64,000 nucleotides of DNA from CAXXOZ01 sp963676435 (GTDB lineage: Bacteria > Bacillota > Clostridia > Lachnospirales > Lachnospiraceae), in contig CAXXOZ010000018.1 of the NCBI GenBank assembly GCA_963676435.2, positions 186,001 to 250,000 on the forward strand, written 5' to 3'. Position numbers and translations under genes: made by a program. The notes under the pieces were generated by a model. That model was not told the origin of the DNA. It searched no databases and worked only from the letters and a program-made list of their open reading frames with translations. Below are positions 10,586-21,229 of this stretch, piece after piece. Within the stretch, counting starts at the first letter, position 1, and each line of letters opens with the position of its first letter.

Positions 10586-10605
10586 AGGAGATTTTTAGAT
10601 TTTTA

Positions 10606-10634
10606 TAGAAATGTTACCATACATATAGTATAAT
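10606..10634 (+). promoter_or_regulatory. Sigma-A-like promoter of the oxidoreductase operon
   Basis: TAGAAA (four of six matches) is followed after 17 bases by a perfect TATAAT at 10629-10634, 23 bases before the ATG at 10658. It is divergent from the promoter at 10557-10585. Confidence 0.6.
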
Positions 10635-10657
10635 TTTTATTATGCTGGGAGGGTAAG

Positions 10658-11779
10658 ATGAAATACGACAAGATAATTATTGGAGCTGGTTTATATGGTC
10701 TTTATTCAGCCCTATATTGTGGTGAAAAAGGGGAAAATGTACTTGTACTGGAAATGGATGACGGTCCATTTAAAAGAGCAACTTATATAAACCAGGCAAG
10801 AGTTCATATGGGGTATCATTATCCAAGATCTTTATATACTGCTACAAAGTCAAAGGACTATTTTAATAAATTCGTTAAAGATTATGATTTTTGTATAAAT
10901 GATAAATTTTGGCAGGTATATGCAACCTCTTCAAATTTTTCATGGACTAATGGAGAAAAATTTAAAAAATTTTGTAAAAGTGCAAATATAAAATGTGAAG
11001 AAATTCCTGTAGGCAAATTTTTTAAAGAAAGAATGTGCGATGGCGCATTTATAACTGAGGAATTTTCTTTTGATGCAAATATATTAAGAGATTTTTTTAT
11101 AGAAGAAATTAAAAAACTAAATAATGTTAAAGTTTTTTACGGAGAAAAGATATATGAGATAAAAGAAAATGAAGGATTCTATCAGATAAAAACAAATAAT
11201 AATACCTATGTTACCAGATTCCTTTTAAATGCTACTTATGCATCAACCAATCAAATAATTAAACTTGCAGGTTTTGAACCTTTTAAAATCAAATATGAAT
11301 TATGTGAAATTATTTTATGTGATGTAAATGAAGAACTTAGAGATGTAGGAATTACAGTAATGGATGGTCCTTTTTTTTCAGTTATGCCTTTTGGAAAAAC
11401 AGGAATGCATTCATTAACTTCTGTGACATTCACACCACACCTTACAAGTTATGATCTACTTCCTACTTTTAAATGTCAAGAAAAAACTGGAGGAGCTTGC
11501 TCACCAGAAAACCTTGCAAATTGCAATACCTGTAAATCAAAGCCAGAATCAGCATGGGTATATATGTCTGGAATGGCAAATAAATATTTAAATGATAAAT
11601 TTAAAATAGAATATAAAGAGTCATTATTTTCAATGAAACCTATCTTAATTTCTTCAGAAGTTGATGACTCGAGACCAACGGTTATAAAAAAACATAGTGA
11701 AAATCCAACATTTATAAGTGTTTTATCTGGAAAAATTAATACGGTTTATGATTTGGAGGAGGTACTAAATGAAGATTGA
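10658..11779 (+). CDS. FAD-dependent oxidoreductase (DAO family)
   Basis: 373 residues. An N-terminal dinucleotide-binding motif 'IIIGAGLYGLYSA' (GxGxxG) is followed by an acidic strand end 'VLVLEMDD', which binds FAD ribose. The overall pattern is that of the D-amino-acid-oxidase-like superfamily. A Cys-rich insertion near residues 272-293 contains five Cys residues spaced like a possible metal site. A GGGAGG ribosome site precedes the ATG. As first gene of a five-gene, tightly overlapping block with an SDR and a TIM-barrel isomerase, it probably oxidises a sugar or cofactor intermediate for polysaccharide assembly; substrate unknown. Confidence 0.8.
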   Translation: MKYDKIIIGAGLYGLYSALYCGEKGENVLVLEMDDGPFKRATYINQARVHMGYHYPRSLYTATKSKDYFNKFVKDYDFCINDKFWQVYATSSNFSWTNGEKFKKFCKSANIKCEEIPVGKFFKERMCDGAFITEEFSFDANILRDFFIEEIKKLNNVKVFYGEKIYEIKENEGFYQIKTNNNTYVTRFLLNATYASTNQIIKLAGFEPFKIKYELCEIILCDVNEELRDVGITVMDGPFFSVMPFGKTGMHSLTSVTFTPHLTSYDLLPTFKCQEKTGGACSPENLANCNTCKSKPESAWVYMSGMANKYLNDKFKIEYKESLFSMKPILISSEVDDSRPTVIKKHSENPTFISVLSGKINTVYDLEEVLNED

Positions 11780-12707
11780 TAATAGGGAACCTAGATTTGT
11801 TTCAGCAGTAGTTTATATACATAATGATGGAGATCTAGTAGAATCATTTCTTCAAGGGTTATATGATATTTTTATATCTACATTTAAGAAGTTTGAAATA
11901 ATTTGTGTTAATGACGCCTCAACTGACTTGTCTGTTGAAAAAATCAAAAGAACTGCTAGGAATTTTGAAAATAACGTACTTAGTATAATAAATATGGGTT
12001 ATTACCAAGGTATGGAATTGTCAATGAATGCTGGAGAGGATTTGGCAATTGGTGATTTTGTGTATGAGTTTGATTCCGTTCACATGGATTATGAAACAAG
12101 TTTAATAAAAGATGTTTATTTTAGAGCACTTGATGGTTATGATTTAGTTAGTGCATCACCAATTAAGAAAACAAAAAAGACATCCTCAATATTTTATAAG
12201 TTATTCAATAGGTATTCAAAATCAATTTATGATTTACAGACAGAAAAGTTTAGAATTGTCTCAAGAAGAGGTATTAATAGAATTTCATCAATAAATCATA
12301 CTGTTCTTTATAGAAAAGCAGTTAATGCAAACAGTGGCCTTAAAATGGATGTACTAGAATATGAACCAACAAATAAAGGAATAAAAGAAAAAGAATTTAC
12401 ATCTGAAAGAAGAAATCTTGCAGTAGATGCCCTGATTTTGTTTACCAACATAGGTTATAAATTTTCATTGGTTATGAGTCTATTTATGATTTTTGCAGTT
12501 GTAGCGATTGCTATATACACAACAGTTATATATATTTCAGGTAACCCAGTTGAAGGATGGACCCCTATAATGATATTTATTTCAATAGGATTTTTTGGGA
12601 TTTTCGTTGTATTTACAGTATGCCTTAAATATTTATCATTAATATTAAATTTAATATTTAAAAAACAAAGATACATTATTGAAGGAGTAGAAAAAATAAA
12701 GGTATGA
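11769..12707 (+). CDS. Glycosyltransferase family 2, membrane anchored
   Basis: 312-residue GT2 enzyme of the GtrB/DPM1 type with two C-terminal membrane helices (about residues 233-258 and 270-300). The nucleotide-sugar binding part includes 'VNDASTDLS'. The usual DxD is altered: the equivalent strand reads 'YEFDSVHMD', so the metal site is atypical. Enzymes of this shape usually transfer a sugar to undecaprenyl phosphate. A GGAGG site lies before the ATG, which overlaps the previous gene by 11 bases; the next gene starts in an ATGA overlap. Confidence 0.82.
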   Translation: MKIDNREPRFVSAVVYIHNDGDLVESFLQGLYDIFISTFKKFEIICVNDASTDLSVEKIKRTARNFENNVLSIINMGYYQGMELSMNAGEDLAIGDFVYEFDSVHMDYETSLIKDVYFRALDGYDLVSASPIKKTKKTSSIFYKLFNRYSKSIYDLQTEKFRIVSRRGINRISSINHTVLYRKAVNANSGLKMDVLEYEPTNKGIKEKEFTSERRNLAVDALILFTNIGYKFSLVMSLFMIFAVVAIAIYTTVIYISGNPVEGWTPIMIFISIGFFGIFVVFTVCLKYLSLILNLIFKKQRYIIEGVEKIKV

Positions 12708-13626
12708 TAAAAGCACTTGTGGGATATACAGGTTTTGTTGGAACAAATTTATGTTCAGAAGCTTTTTTGAAAAAGTATATAATTCTAAGAACATTTCTGA
12801 TGCTTACGATACCAAGCCAGATATATTGGTTTACGCAGGTTTAAGAGCAGAAAAATTTGTTGCAAATAAATTTCCTGAAAAAGATTTTGAAAATATTTTA
12901 GAAGCAATTGAAAATATAAAAAAAATCAATCCAAAGTTTATTGTGTTGATTTCAACTATTGATGTATATAATTCTCCAGTTAATGTTAGTGAAGAAACAT
13001 TAATTGATTTTGAGAATCTTGAACCATATGGGAAAAACAGACTGTATTTAGAAAAATGGGTAGAAGAAAATATAGATAATCATTTAATCATAAGACTACC
13101 AGGACTTTTTGGGGAAAATATGAAGAAAAATTTTATATTTGACTTGATAAATTTTATACCGTCTTTACTGAATGAAAAATTATACACTGAGTTTTCTTTA
13201 AAAGAAGAAATTATAAAAAAATACTATCAATTAAATAGTGACGGTTTTTATAAATGTAAAAATATTAATGATGAAGAGAGAAAAGAATTAGCAGAGATTT
13301 TTAAAAAGCTTAATTTTAGCGCTTTAAACTTTACTGACAGTAGAGGATTATTTCAGTTTTATAATTTGAAATATTTATGGAAACATATTGAAATAGCTAT
13401 GAATAATAATATAAAAAAATTAAATCTTGCAACAGAACCAGTATCTATTAGCGAGATATATGAATACATTAATAAAAAAGAGTTTATCAATAAGACAAGT
13501 TCAAAACCACCAAATTATAATTTTAAAACCATTCATGATAAAGTCTTTAATGGTAACAACGGATATATATTTACTAAAGGTGAGATGTTAAAAGAGATTA
13601 AAAAATTTGTAGGAGATAATAAATGA
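12704..13626 (+). pseudogene. NAD(P)-dependent sugar epimerase/dehydratase (SDR), one frameshift
   Basis: The true start is the ATG at 12704 (ATGA overlap with the gene before). It encodes the Rossmann motif 'KALVGYTGFVGTNL' (GxxGxxG). The frame breaks in a T6 run at 12763-12768: adding one T joins it to the rest of the protein from 12751 onwards. The rest has 'ISTIDVYNSP' and the catalytic-type 'YGKNRLYLE' (YxxxR rather than YxxxK). It is an extended SDR acting on a nucleotide sugar or a sugar intermediate. One base in a homopolymer separates it from an intact gene, so it may well be functional. Confidence 0.78.
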
Positions 13627-14411
13627 AGCTTTCTATTTCAAATATAGCTTGGTCTGTGGAAAATGATAATTATTTTTATTCTTTACTAAAAGAGCTTGGT
13701 TATAAAGGCTTAGAAATTGCACCTACAAGAATCATATCTGAAAAACCTTATGATAACTTGGATAAAGCTAGAGACTTTGCTTACAGTTTAAAAATGAATT
13801 ATGATTTGGAAATTTCCTCAATGCAGTCAATTTGGTATGGAAAAACTGAAGAAATTTTTAGGTCCTCAGTAGAAAGAAATATATTACTGGAATATACAAA
13901 AAAAGCGATAGATTTTGCAAATGAAATTTCCTGTAAAAATTTAGTTTTTGGTAGCCCCAAAAATCGAAATATAAAAGAAGAAACACATAAAATAGTTGCA
14001 GAAGAGTTTTTTAATGAAATTGGTAATTATGCAGTTCAAAAAGATACGGTTTTTGCTTTAGAAGCAAATCCAATTATATATAATACAAACTTTATAAATT
14101 ATACCAGTCAAGCTGTTGAGATTGTTAAAAAGTTAAATAATCCTGGTGTTTTGGTTAATTACGATTTGTCAACCGTGATTTATAATGAAGAGACCATAGA
14201 GGAAGAGATATTTAATTATGTTAACCATATTCATATAAGCGAACCATACATGGAGTTGATTCAAAATAGAGATATTCATAGTGAATTATTTGGAATACTT
14301 AAAAAAATAAACTATCAAAAATATGTTTCAATTGAAATGAAAACAAGAGAAGATATTAAAGAAGTTGAAAAAACTCTTAAATATGTAAAGGAGCTTTATG
14401 ATAGATGTTAA
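13623..14411 (+). CDS. Sugar phosphate isomerase/epimerase, TIM barrel (AP endonuclease 2 family)
   Basis: 262 residues with the xylose-isomerase-like TIM-barrel pattern: 'SNIAWSVEND' at the N-terminus, 'GLEIAPTRI', 'LVFGSPKNR', 'ALEANP', 'VNYDLST', 'HIHISEP' and 'SIEMKT'. The Glu, Asp, His and Glu at strand ends fit the family's metal-binding set. It overlaps the SDR before it by four bases and the GT2 after it by 14. The FAD oxidoreductase, SDR and this isomerase together look like a route to an unusual sugar for the polymer; the actual reaction is unknown. Confidence 0.82.
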   Translation: MKLSISNIAWSVENDNYFYSLLKELGYKGLEIAPTRIISEKPYDNLDKARDFAYSLKMNYDLEISSMQSIWYGKTEEIFRSSVERNILLEYTKKAIDFANEISCKNLVFGSPKNRNIKEETHKIVAEEFFNEIGNYAVQKDTVFALEANPIIYNTNFINYTSQAVEIVKKLNNPGVLVNYDLSTVIYNEETIEEEIFNYVNHIHISEPYMELIQNRDIHSELFGILKKINYQKYVSIEMKTREDIKEVEKTLKYVKELYDRC

Positions 14412-15120
14412 TATATTGTTTCCAGTTTTGAACGAAGAAAAAAGACTTGAAAAAGGAATAAGAGAAACCGTTAATTATATGGAGAAAAATATAGACAATC
14501 CATATTTTTTAACTATAGTTGATAATGGCTCTACAGATAAAACTGAAGAAATCAGTAATCAGTTATCCAGAGAATTTTCTCAGGTTAATTATATAAAAAC
14601 GACTCAAAAAGGTGTGGGCACAGCATTTAGAGAAGGAGTTAAAAATAATCAATCTGATGTAGTAGGGTATATGGATATTGATTTATCTACGGATATAAGC
14701 CATATCAAAGATATGATACAGATTTTTCAAGGAGATAAAACTGTAGATATGGTGAATGGATCAAGACATTCTAAAAGCTCTATTGTTAAGGGGAGAAAAT
14801 GGTATAGAAGTTTGACATCAAAAGGCCTTACTATTGTAATGAAATTGTTATTAGGAATGAAAGCTTCAGATTCCATATGTGGTTTTAAGTTTTATAGAAA
14901 AGATTTTGCTAAAAGAATGATTTCAATCTCAAATACAGGGGAAAACAGTTGGTTTTTTATAATAGAAATGCTAGTAAGAGCTGAAAAATCAAACGCAAAG
15001 ATTATAGAACTTCCAGTAAAATGGGAAGATGATTTAAATACTACTGTAAACACAAAGAAATTAATAAAGCATTATATCAAGAATATATTGAGATTAAAAA
15101 AAAGAGTTAAGGAAAGTTAA
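14398..15120 (+). CDS. Glycosyltransferase family 2 (DPM1-like)
   Basis: 240-residue single-domain GT2 with 'NILFPVLNEEKRL', 'DNGSTDKTE', the metal-binding 'YMDIDLSTD' (DID), and the 'DSICGFKFYRK' acceptor-side motif common to polyprenol-phosphate sugar transferases. There is no membrane tail. It overlaps the isomerase gene by 14 bases and its stop directly abuts the next ATG, so it belongs to the same operon. The sugar is not predictable. Confidence 0.88.
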   Translation: MIDVNILFPVLNEEKRLEKGIRETVNYMEKNIDNPYFLTIVDNGSTDKTEEISNQLSREFSQVNYIKTTQKGVGTAFREGVKNNQSDVVGYMDIDLSTDISHIKDMIQIFQGDKTVDMVNGSRHSKSSIVKGRKWYRSLTSKGLTIVMKLLLGMKASDSICGFKFYRKDFAKRMISISNTGENSWFFIIEMLVRAEKSNAKIIELPVKWEDDLNTTVNTKKLIKHYIKNILRLKKRVKES

Positions 15121-16399
15121 ATGAAAAAAATTTCGTATCCCAATATTTATTATTATATTTATCTGCTTATTTTACATTTGGAGTGAAATAATAACAATAA
15201 ACAAAGATATGTCAACCCAGACCTCTAAAAACATTCAGGTTGATTATTTTTTATTGGGATCAAGTCATGTATATTTAGGTATTAATCCACTTGAAATATG
15301 GAACCAGACAGGCTTTACAGGCTACAATTTAGGAAGCGATTTACAGACATTAGATATGTCATATTTAATTTTAAAAGAAGAAATTGAAAATGGAACGAAA
15401 CCTTCAGTAGTATTTTTAGATTGTTTTGCTTTTGATTATGAAGCAGGTAATTCTTCGTATAGCCTAGAAACGGCATCGAGATATTCATTGAATATAAACA
15501 AAATAGAATATATTAACACATTAAGTAAAGATGAAAAGTTGAAAAATGTATTTCCTTTTTTAACATATCCATTCAAGAATTTATAATCTTGCAAAAAATG
15601 ATTACAACTTGGAAAAGAACAACAAAACCTTTTAGCTTTTTAGGATACATGCCTTATTTTATTAATTATGAAAAATGAAGAGGAAGATTTTTATAAAGAA
15701 GGGGAGTCTGTAGCAATTAGTGACAAGACTCTAGATTCATTTAATAAAATTTATGAATTTTGTAATGAAAATAATATAGAGTTAATTTTTAATAAAAACA
15801 CCAGCATCAGAATGGACAAAAAAACATCATGATTATGTTGAGCAAAATATTTGTAGTGAGTACGAGCTGGATTTTTTAGATTTTAAACGAAATATATAAA
15901 GAAATAGGAATAGATTTAAAAACAGACTTTGCTGATCCATATCACACAAATACATATGGAGCAATAAAAACATCAAAATATTTAGGCTCGTATATTGAAG
16001 AAAATTTTGAATGGGAATCTCAAAAAGATAATGAGACGATGGAATTATTTAATCAAAAATATGAAGAGTATTTAAGATATTCAAAAATATCTATTAATGA
16101 CAAAATTGAAGATGTTAATGAATATATGGAAAGTTTTTTTATCTGAGGATTATATCATCATAGTTGCATCTCAAAACGATAAAAATTCAAAAGTTGAGGT
16201 TTATGATGATGGAAAAAAAATAAAAGAAGCTTCTGGTTTTACATCTACATTGTTTATTGAAATTGATGGAGTAGATATATATTGCGAAAGCAGTATGGAT
16301 ACTCAAAAAATCCCTTCAAAGATTCAGATTGAATATCAGAACTATGCAGATTTAGAAAGCAAAAACTTTATTGTTGTATATGATAAATTTTTTAAATAG
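15121..16399 (+). pseudogene. SGNH-like O-acyltransferase partner, multiple frameshifts
   Basis: Begins with ATG at 15121 directly after the GT2 stop. Correcting single-base additions in short runs (A7 at the start, then T3, T4, A5, A2, A3 and T7 runs) restores one protein of about 424 residues. It has an N-terminal membrane anchor, the block I 'LLGSSHVYLGINPLEIW' with Ser in GSSH, and 'ADPYHTNTYG' with the Asp/His pair. It is similar in layout to the SGNH gene at 6650. No stop arises from a substitution. It is either a very recent pseudogene or an intact gene blurred by sequencing error. Confidence 0.75.
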
Positions 16400-16410
16400 A
16401 GTAGTCTCGT

Positions 16411-17451
16411 CTAGAGCTTTTTAGTAATAAACTTAATAATTGCTTTTTCGATTGGGGTAAATATGAAGTGGATAATAGCAATTATAACCAAGGAATATAT
16501 TAGGGCAAGAATAGGACCTCTGGCAATAAAATTCACACCGAATAAACCAAGAACAAATACAAGAAGATTTTTAACCATTGTTTCATTACCACATAAATAT
16601 AGTGAACTACTACCAATGTTTGAAATGAATTTTATTTTTCCAATAAATATAGAAATAAAGAAGTTTGCATAAAATAGTATCAAACACTGAACAATAGTAT
16701 ATAAAAATGTAAATACTGCTAGGTATGAAATTTTATGAGCACTTAACTCGACGAAATATTTATATAAAATATCCTTTTCCGCCATATAATAAAACAGCAT
16801 AGACTAAAGTAAATATACCGAAAGCTGAAATGATAAGTTTGTAAATAGTTTTTTTATGAAAACCATTAACCATACCTTTTAGTATAGGAAAAAGGCAAAG
16901 CACCTAATGAATAAAAAGAAACATAAAATTAAAGCACTTTCTATACCAAAGAATAAGGCTGGAATCTTAGCAATATAAATATATGTAATACAAGATATAA
17001 TTAAGCAAACTATACTTATCAAAACAACGTTTCTAAATATTTATTCTTACCAATTCAAAATAATCATTACCATAAAAAGACACGGCAAAAACCATAGCTG
17101 AAATGGCCAGACATGATATCGCATTCCTAAAAGTCCCTCTTTTAATCCATTTAAAATCTGTGAAATACTTAGCGGTCCGATAAAGGTCTGTACAGCAATT
17201 GAAATTATTAGAAAGAAAAAGTATGGAATTAATATGGATTTAATTTTTTCTTTTAAGAATTTTCCGAATTTTTGATTTGTATGATTCATGGAAAAACAAC
17301 CAGAAAGAAAAAAGAAAAAAGGTACATGATAATAAAAAACATAATCTGCAATATGTCCAGCTTCAGGAATATGACCAATAAAAATTGCTGTCATTCCTAA
17401 TAATTTCATTGCATCAATAAAAGATAATCTACCCTTCAAGCTTGTCGCCAT
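16411..17451 (-). pseudogene. Acyltransferase 3 family membrane protein, frameshifted
   Basis: The ATG at 17451 on the minus strand follows a GGGAGG ribosome site. The first 130 residues show the acyltransferase-3 (OafA/WecH) start: 'RLSFIDAMKLLGM', 'FIGHIPE' and 'YHVPFFFFLSGCF' with the conserved His and FFxLSG motif. The frame is lost near 17050, and the remaining hydrophobic helices run in other frames down to 16411. Such enzymes acetylate sugars using cytoplasmic acetyl-CoA. Only a small number of indels separate it from a full-length protein of about 345 residues. Confidence 0.72.
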
Positions 17452-17499
17452 AACCAATCCTCCCTACTTATAACATTGGTAATTATATCATAAGAATTA

Positions 17500-17528
17500 G
17501 TGACACGCTATACCAAATATAGTATAAT
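17500..17528 (+). promoter_or_regulatory. Sigma-A promoter
   Basis: GTGACA (five of six) at 17500-17505, a 17-base spacer and a perfect TATAAT at 17523-17528. It lies 35 bases before the ATG at 17564, which has a GGAGG ribosome site. Confidence 0.75.
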
Positions 17529-17563
17529 AGGCGATAGGTTGTTTACCACTTTGGAGGCGAATT

Positions 17564-19256
17564 ATGAAAAAAAATATGCTTAATTTAATAACATCGTTAT
17601 TTTTTTGTATTGTATATTTTTTGTTTATTTTGCTAGTTTTTAAAGTTGTCTTTACAGTGATAGATGATGGAGCAATTGCTGAAATATTATCAGGAGCATT
17701 AAAGGGAAAACCAGATGCCCATGTAGTATATATTAAATATCCTTTGGCATTCTTATTAGCAGGAATGTATTCTTTGATTCCAGAATTTTCATGGTATGGA
17801 ATCTTTTTAGTTTTTGTAGAATTTATTTGTATTTATATAGTAATATTTAAAATCGTAGAAATTAATAGATCATTTTTAAAAAAAGTTTTAGCATCACTCT
17901 TTTTTTTATTAGCCTTCACAGGGATTTTTATTCTGGGATTTGTAGGATTTACTTATACTTCCGTTGCAGGGTTGGTAATCGGAACATCATTTCTATTATT
18001 TATTAACTATAAAAAAGGATTACTCCAAAAAGAGAAAAGTAATAGAATATTTAATCGTTATATTGCTTTTATTAACTGGATTTTCAATTAGATCAAATAT
18101 TTTTTGGGTAATGCTTCCCATGTTATTATTGTTATTAATATACAGGATTTCAATAAAAAAAGTTAAAGAAACATTAATTATAATGGTTTTAATTATTTTA
18201 GGTATAATTTTTAATTGAGACCGTGGATAATTTTGCTTATAAATCTAATGAGTGGGTTTATTATGAGCAATATAATGAAGCTAAGAACAATAGTTTATGA
18301 AACGAATGGAGAGTTCTTGATTTTGATGAAAACGAAGCTGTTTTTTTAGAACAGGGAATTAATAAAGAACTACATATTTTATATACGGAGTATTGTCTTG
18401 CGTTTAATAGCAATGTTAAAAAAGATGCAATTATGATTCTTGCAAATGAAGAGTTAAAAATAGATTACGAAAAAGGTAATTTAGTAAATATTTTTACAGA
18501 TGTCTATAAAAAAATTATTTAGTAGTGAATATATGATTCAAACATTATTAATATTGCTTTTTATTATTATATTGCTTATAAATTTACTTAAACAAAAGAA
18601 ATACAAAGACATTATATTTTTAGGTTTTTCTAACTTTTACTTTTTTAATTCCATGGGCTTATATGGCAATGGTAAATAAGTTTGTTTTTAGAGTAGGCAT
18701 ATCAGCATTTTATTGTTATTTCTATTCATTAATTGGATTTATATATTGTAAAAAGATTAATTTGAATAAAATTTTTATATCTATTTTATTTATACTATGC
18801 ATTTTAGCAAGCTCATTTCAGATAGTAAAAACAATAGATTATACAGATTACTTTTATTATTCTGGTATTAAAAGGGATTTTATTGAAAGCTGGTGTAGTA
18901 GTAATCCAAATAATTTGTATTTTATGACTACAGGTCTTTATACAGAACAAGGTATGCTTATTGATTATGGAAAAAATGAAATTTCGAATGTTGCTGTTTT
19001 AGGAGGAGGTTGGCTTGCAAACTCACCTTTATATAATGAAAAATTAGGGGCTTTTAATATACAAGACTTAGAAAAAGATATAATAGAAAAAGATAATATT
19101 TATATTATAGAAAGACAAGAAGATCACATAGATAGTTTGATAAACTATTACTCAAGTGTTTATCCTGATTTTTCATATGAAATAGTAGATACAATAGAAT
19201 ATAACAGTAACTCTAAATATTCTGTTTACAAATTTAATAATTTTAAGGACGAATAA
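17564..19256 (+). pseudogene. Polytopic membrane protein (GT-C or polymerase-like), frameshifted
   Basis: An intact first part (17564-18091) encodes an N-terminal helix, a loop with 'VIDDGAIAEILSG' and more helices. Coding continues in shifting frames through the middle to a final intact piece at 18663-19256, with a soluble C-terminal domain of about 130 residues after the last helix. The acidic first loop (DD) and the alternation of helices resemble GT-C glycosyltransferases that use polyprenyl-phosphate sugars. The joined protein would be roughly 560 residues. The family assignment is weak; the indels match the pattern of neighbouring genes. Confidence 0.55.
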
Positions 19257-19257
19257 T

Positions 19258-21071
19258 ATGATTACTATATTTTTATATTTTATAATAGGTGGTATTTCAT
19301 TAAGCCTTTTTTTAAAAAAAAGAATAGAAGAGTGTTATATTTTGTTAATAGGATTAACAATTTGTATTTTATATATTTTCTATATTTTTAATGCTCTATT
19401 ATTTGGAACTTGGTTTTTAATAAGTTTTTATAATAGCTATTTTATTATTTGCATTTATTAAAGGTATAAAAGAAAGAAATTTAAAAAGAGAACTTTTAAA
19501 AAATATTGTAAACACCAGGTTTTATAATTTTTATAGTAATATTTATTATTATTTATTTATTTACAATTAAAAGTAGTCTATTTATGTGGGATGAACTTAG
19601 GCTTTGGGCAGCATATCCAAAAGTTTTGTACTATACATTTTCTGAGCAATTTTCACCTAATACACCTTTACTATCTACTATGAAAATGTATACACCAGGA
19701 ATGCCTCTATATTTATTTTTTTTAAATTTTATAGGCGGCAGCTTTAAAGATACAACATTATTTTTTGGTTACTATCTAATGCTGGCTATGTGCTTTCTTC
19801 CAGTTACAAAATATATAAAAAAAGGTAACTGGATATAACTTATTTATTATTCCTATAGCAATTGTTTTTTTACCTATTGCATTTGCTAACAGCGGATTTG
19901 ATTATATGTATTATTATAATGCCCTATTTATAGATCCTTTATTAGGAGCAGTTTGGGGTTTTTCAATATTTCAAACATTAAGAAATCCTTTAAGAGATAA
20001 ATATAATACATTCGCTTATTTAGTTTTACTTTTTACAATGATTACCCTTAAAAATACAGGAATAGTATTTGCTGGAATAGCAATTATTCTTTTAATATGT
20101 CTTCAATATAGAAAGTTGCTAGAAAAAAAAATAAAATCAATATTATGTTTGATTCCGATTATATTGTTTATGATTTCTTGGAATCTAGTGACAAACTTTT
20201 ATAATGTTTCAAACAAATTTGAAGCATTGGCAATTAAACCTTCATCAGAACAGGTAAATTTTATTGTTAGCTATTACATTAAAGCACTTGTGACAGCTCG
20301 GTAATAAATTCAAATATAAATTTAGGAATAAGAGTTTTTTCCAATTCTCATATTTTTTATATTAATACAATTGTGTTTATTTAAAATGATAAAATCAATT
20401 GATCTAAGAAAAAATTATTTAAAAACTATAATAGCAATGTTCTTTGGAACGATAATATTTTTAGGTGGACTATTATACATATATGTGGCAGATTCATCAA
20501 TCATTCCTCTGTAAGCAGTTTTGAAAGATATATTAGTACAATATTATTTGCGTATCTGATAGTTATTTTTTTAAGTTTATATTATATTTTTTACAAGGAT
20601 ATAAAAATAAATAAAACAAACATTAAAAAGTTTAAACTATTAGTATTAGTGATGCTTGTATTTTTGTTTTTGTTTTCTTCTTTAAGACCTGTAGAAAGAA
20701 TAGATAACAAATGGTACAAAACATGGGAAAAATCCATTGATTAAAGCAGACTTTATAATTAGTGAGCTGAATAGTGAGACTAAACCTGTAAATATTTTTT
20801 ATGTTTCCGATAACTGGAATGATGAAACACATCACATGATGTACTACTATTTAATTGATGATGAAATCTATATAAAAATGAAATGTTTGATATGAATATT
20901 TCTGATAAAAGTATTGAAGAGACAATTTATTTATTAAGCAATTGTGAATATATTTATATAGATCAAGCAACAGAAGAAATAAAAGAATATGTAGAAAGAG
21001 AATTTAAACTTGAAGTTGAATCAAATACAATTTATAAAAGTGATTTATTTTTAGAAAATACGTTAAATTAG
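19258..21071 (+). pseudogene. GT-C-like polytopic membrane glycosyltransferase, frameshifted
   Basis: ATG at 19258, two bases after the previous stop. Coding pieces at 19258-19461, 19584-19838, 19906-20304 and 20883-21071 lie in different frames but read as one protein of about 600 residues. The loop 'FMWDELRLWAAYPK' resembles the acidic WDE motif in the first external loop of GT-C membrane glycosyltransferases, followed by 'NTPLLSTMKMYTPG'. It has many membrane helices and a C-terminal soluble tail. It is probably a paralogue in architecture of the gene before it. Several small indels separate the pieces. Confidence 0.6.
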
Positions 21072-21158
21072 ACAGTGAAAAGCTGGGTATTTTGATTTAT
21101 TGATTTTTTTACTTAAATTGTTGTATCATAAACTGAAATATTTTTGGGGATTATCTAG

Positions 21159-21180
21159 GTCTAAAAATATTTAGACTTTT
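21159..21180 (+). terminator. Possible rho-independent terminator
   Basis: GTCTAAA (21159-21165), a four-base loop and TTTAGAC (21170-21176) followed by TTTT. The stem is short and AT-rich, so it is weak. It lies in the 158-base gap between the membrane protein and the first LCP gene; I saw nothing else clear in that gap. Confidence 0.4.
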
Positions 21181-21229
21181 AACAATAAGGAATTTATACA
21201 ATATTTGTATACTGAAAGGAAAATATATT

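Noticed and set aside
17564..21071. Many separate small genes
   Set aside because: The pieces line up in order, without ribosome sites of their own, and join into two long membrane proteins when short-run indels are corrected.
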